Shown here: one piece after another, positions 6,535-7,318 of the stretch | How the letters are laid out: every line of letters starts with the position of its first letter | Position numbering within the stretch: position 1 is the stretch's first letter | Assembly: GCA_937991555.1 (NCBI GenBank) | Contig: CALKHU010000189.1 | Location: 1 to 7,318 of the forward strand | Reading direction: 5' to 3' | DNA length: 7,318 nt | From: an uncultured Caulobacter sp. | GTDB taxonomy: Bacteria > Pseudomonadota > Alphaproteobacteria > Caulobacterales > Caulobacteraceae | Program-made: the position numbers and the translations under genes | Notes under the pieces: generated by a model | What the model saw: only the letters and a program-made list of their open reading frames with translations | Told to the model about the DNA's origin: nothing | Databases searched by the model: none

Positions 6535-6556
6535 CTACCGTCAACCTGACAAAACC
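6535..6556 (-). repeat. IS6 element right inverted repeat (IRR)
   Basis: Read inward on the minus strand, GGTTTTGTCAG is followed by further partial matches to the left end as far as about 6535. Confidence 0.8.
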
Positions 6557-6673
6557 CTGTCGCCTATTCCCAACTGTCACCCAACGCCTTTTCAGCCATG
6601 CAGTCGATCCACACGGGCTTACTCGCCGCCAAAACTCTGCGCCTACGCCTAGTTATCAAGACCCCAGCCGATC
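6557..6673. other. Spacer between IS element and immunity gene
   Basis: 117 nt with no gene, hairpin terminator or known RNA that I can support. A plus-strand open frame crossing it (6525-6791) begins inside the IS and is antisense to the immunity gene. The sequence is less GC-rich than the DNA left of the IS. Confidence 0.5.
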
Positions 6674-6925
6674 CTACTCTGCAATTCTTGGGAAGAAACT
6701 CATTCCTGAAATCCATTTTATAAAATATTCACACGCAGCATCTTCTGTAGAGAAATTCACGATCTTAGATTTCACGCCTCTTTCAATGTAATATACCAGC
6801 CATTCTCCACCCTCATAGTTTAATACGTGAGAATCGGCACCACTATGAGACGCTTCGCCAATCGAAACGAAGCGATTATCGATTCTCTCTCGCTCTACGA
6901 ACTCTCGGACATTGTTTATATTCAC
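6674..6925 (-). CDS. Putative immunity protein for the TNT-type toxin
   Basis: A small, acidic, apparently cytoplasmic protein of 83 residues with no signal peptide or membrane segment. It starts at GTG 6925, overlapping the toxin stop by 4 nt (GTGA), so its translation is coupled to the toxin. Visible traits are a charged N-terminal helix (VREFVERERID), a beta-rich middle (SHVLNYEGGEWLVYYIERG) and a helical end (STEDAACEYFIKWISG). I do not recognise a named family with certainty. The call rests mainly on position: immunity genes of polymorphic toxins lie directly downstream of the toxin. Codons such as ATA, AAA and AAT are far commoner here than in the left part of the window, consistent with horizontal transfer. 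Expected role: bind the NAD-glycohydrolase domain and protect the producing cell and its kin. No other antitoxin candidate is visible. Confidence 0.75.
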   Translation of the reverse strand: MNINNVREFVERERIDNRFVSIGEASHSGADSHVLNYEGGEWLVYYIERGVKSKIVNFSTEDAACEYFIKWISGMSFFPRIAE

Positions 6926-7318
6926 GGCACCACTCTTAAGTATCCCATGCTGACAAGTTCGGCAGCGGACATCGTTGACTCATATTGAACACCTCCTCCG
7001 GGCGCCCCGAAAGCACTACGAACTGTGCTGGCTGTCACATTGAACTCGCTAGTCACCATAAAAGTACGAACTGGAAAATCGCGCTGATACGGTTTGAGCC
7101 CCCGGGCACCAAACGACGTACCGGCCGGGGCAAAATAGCTACCGGTGTCGGAGCCGTACCGACTAATCATTTGCCCCGGCTTAAGGGTAACCTGATAGGA
7201 AAAACCTACCGCCCCTCGATTTGTGGGCCACCCATTGCCGCCGTACGCAGGCAGTCCAAAGTTGCCAACACCGGGGGCGAAACCACTACCGGGGGGAGTT
7301 GTGGCTCCCTTTCCAATG
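6922..7318 (-). CDS. C-terminal TNT-type NAD-glycohydrolase toxin domain of a polymorphic toxin (5' part outside window)
   Basis: The last 131 residues of a larger protein that enters from the right edge, open throughout. A Gly/Pro-rich linker (about 1-28, with TTPPGSGFAPG) is followed by a domain matching TNT (tuberculosis necrotizing toxin, DUF4237/PF14021). The order is GNGWPTNRGAV, then LKPGQMISRYGSDTG, SYFAPAGTSFGARGL, and finally FGAPGGGVQYES with a GYLRVVP end. The conserved residues expected for NAD+ binding and cleavage are present: R53 (SRYG), Y61 (GSYF), R72 (GARGL) and Q111 (GGGVQY), numbered from the first visible codon. Known TNT domains hydrolyse NAD+ and kill cells by NAD depletion. 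The N-terminal delivery region (for example T6SS, contact-dependent or Rhs type) is not in the window, so the export route is unknown. The likely immunity gene overlaps the stop codon by 4 nt. Confidence 0.88.
   Translation of the reverse strand, partial: IGKGATTPPGSGFAPGVGNFGLPAYGGNGWPTNRGAVGFSYQVTLKPGQMISRYGSDTGSYFAPAGTSFGARGLKPYQRDFPVRTFMVTSEFNVTASTVRSAFGAPGGGVQYESTMSAAELVSMGYLRVVP

Larger units (their letters stand above)
5740..6556 (+). mobile_element. IS6-family insertion sequence, complete (~817 bp)
   Basis: The element is bounded by imperfect terminal inverted repeats. GGTGCTGTCAG (5740-5750) matches the complement of 6546-6556, GGTTTTGTCAG, at 9 of 11 positions, with further matches inward (ACG, TA). 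Both ends fit the GG-N3-TGT start seen in IS6/IS26 relatives, and the length agrees with the roughly 0.8-kb size of the family. One intact transposase gene fills it. One more G on each side also matches, so the ends could be 5739 and 6557. The flanking octamers CTGCCCGG (5732-5739) and CTGTCGCC (6557-6564) do not form a target duplication. IS6 elements move by replicative cointegration and often lack matched flanks after rearrangement. Confidence 0.85.

Noticed and set aside
5732..6564. 8-bp target-site duplication around the IS6 element
   Set aside because: The flanking octamers match at only four of eight positions for the 5740/6556 ends and do not match for the 5739/6557 ends.
6525..6791. 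88-residue plus-strand open frame bridging the IS end and the toxin region
   Set aside because: It starts inside the IS, has no ribosome site and is antisense to the coupled immunity gene.

Overview
The window is chromosomal DNA from a GC-rich Gram-negative bacterium. Codon use, a LytS/LytTR-type two-component pair, a Gfo/Idh plus sugar-isomerase operon and an IS6-family element fit an alphaproteobacterium, perhaps Caulobacterales-like. That placement is an inference, since no rRNA or other phylogenetic marker is present.

Layout. (1) 1-2106, minus strand: a two-gene sugar-metabolism operon. A TIM-barrel sugar phosphate isomerase/epimerase (GTG start, strong GGAGG) is followed after 1 nt by a Gfo/Idh/MocA oxidoreductase that runs off the left edge. 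(2) 2107-2487: a divergent intergenic region with several GC-rich dyads. (3) 2488-3641, plus strand: a DUF3592-like membrane protein, then a secreted ricin-B (beta-trefoil) lectin whose C-terminus is a short 8-residue repeat tail. (4) 3634-5504, minus strand: a LytS-type histidine kinase and a LytTR response regulator, linked by a 4-nt ATGA overlap. The regulator converges on the lectin gene with an 8-bp tail-to-tail overlap. (5) 5740-6556: a complete IS6-family insertion sequence of about 817 bp with imperfect terminal inverted repeats, an intact DDE transposase and no matching 8-bp target duplication. (6) 6557-7318, minus strand: visibly more AT-rich DNA holding a polymorphic-toxin tail. This is the C-terminal TNT-type NAD-glycohydrolase domain of a protein that enters from the right edge, followed by a small gene overlapping it by 4 nt that is the likely immunity protein.

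How it fits together. The left 5.5 kb looks like ordinary chromosomal genes: carbohydrate catabolism, envelope/secreted proteins and a sensor-regulator pair. The IS6 element sits at a composition break between them and an apparently acquired toxin-immunity module. The unmatched element flanks suggest that the junction arose by IS6-mediated rearrangement rather than simple insertion. The toxin-immunity pair, whose immunity gene I cannot assign to a named family, is the most interesting part of the window.
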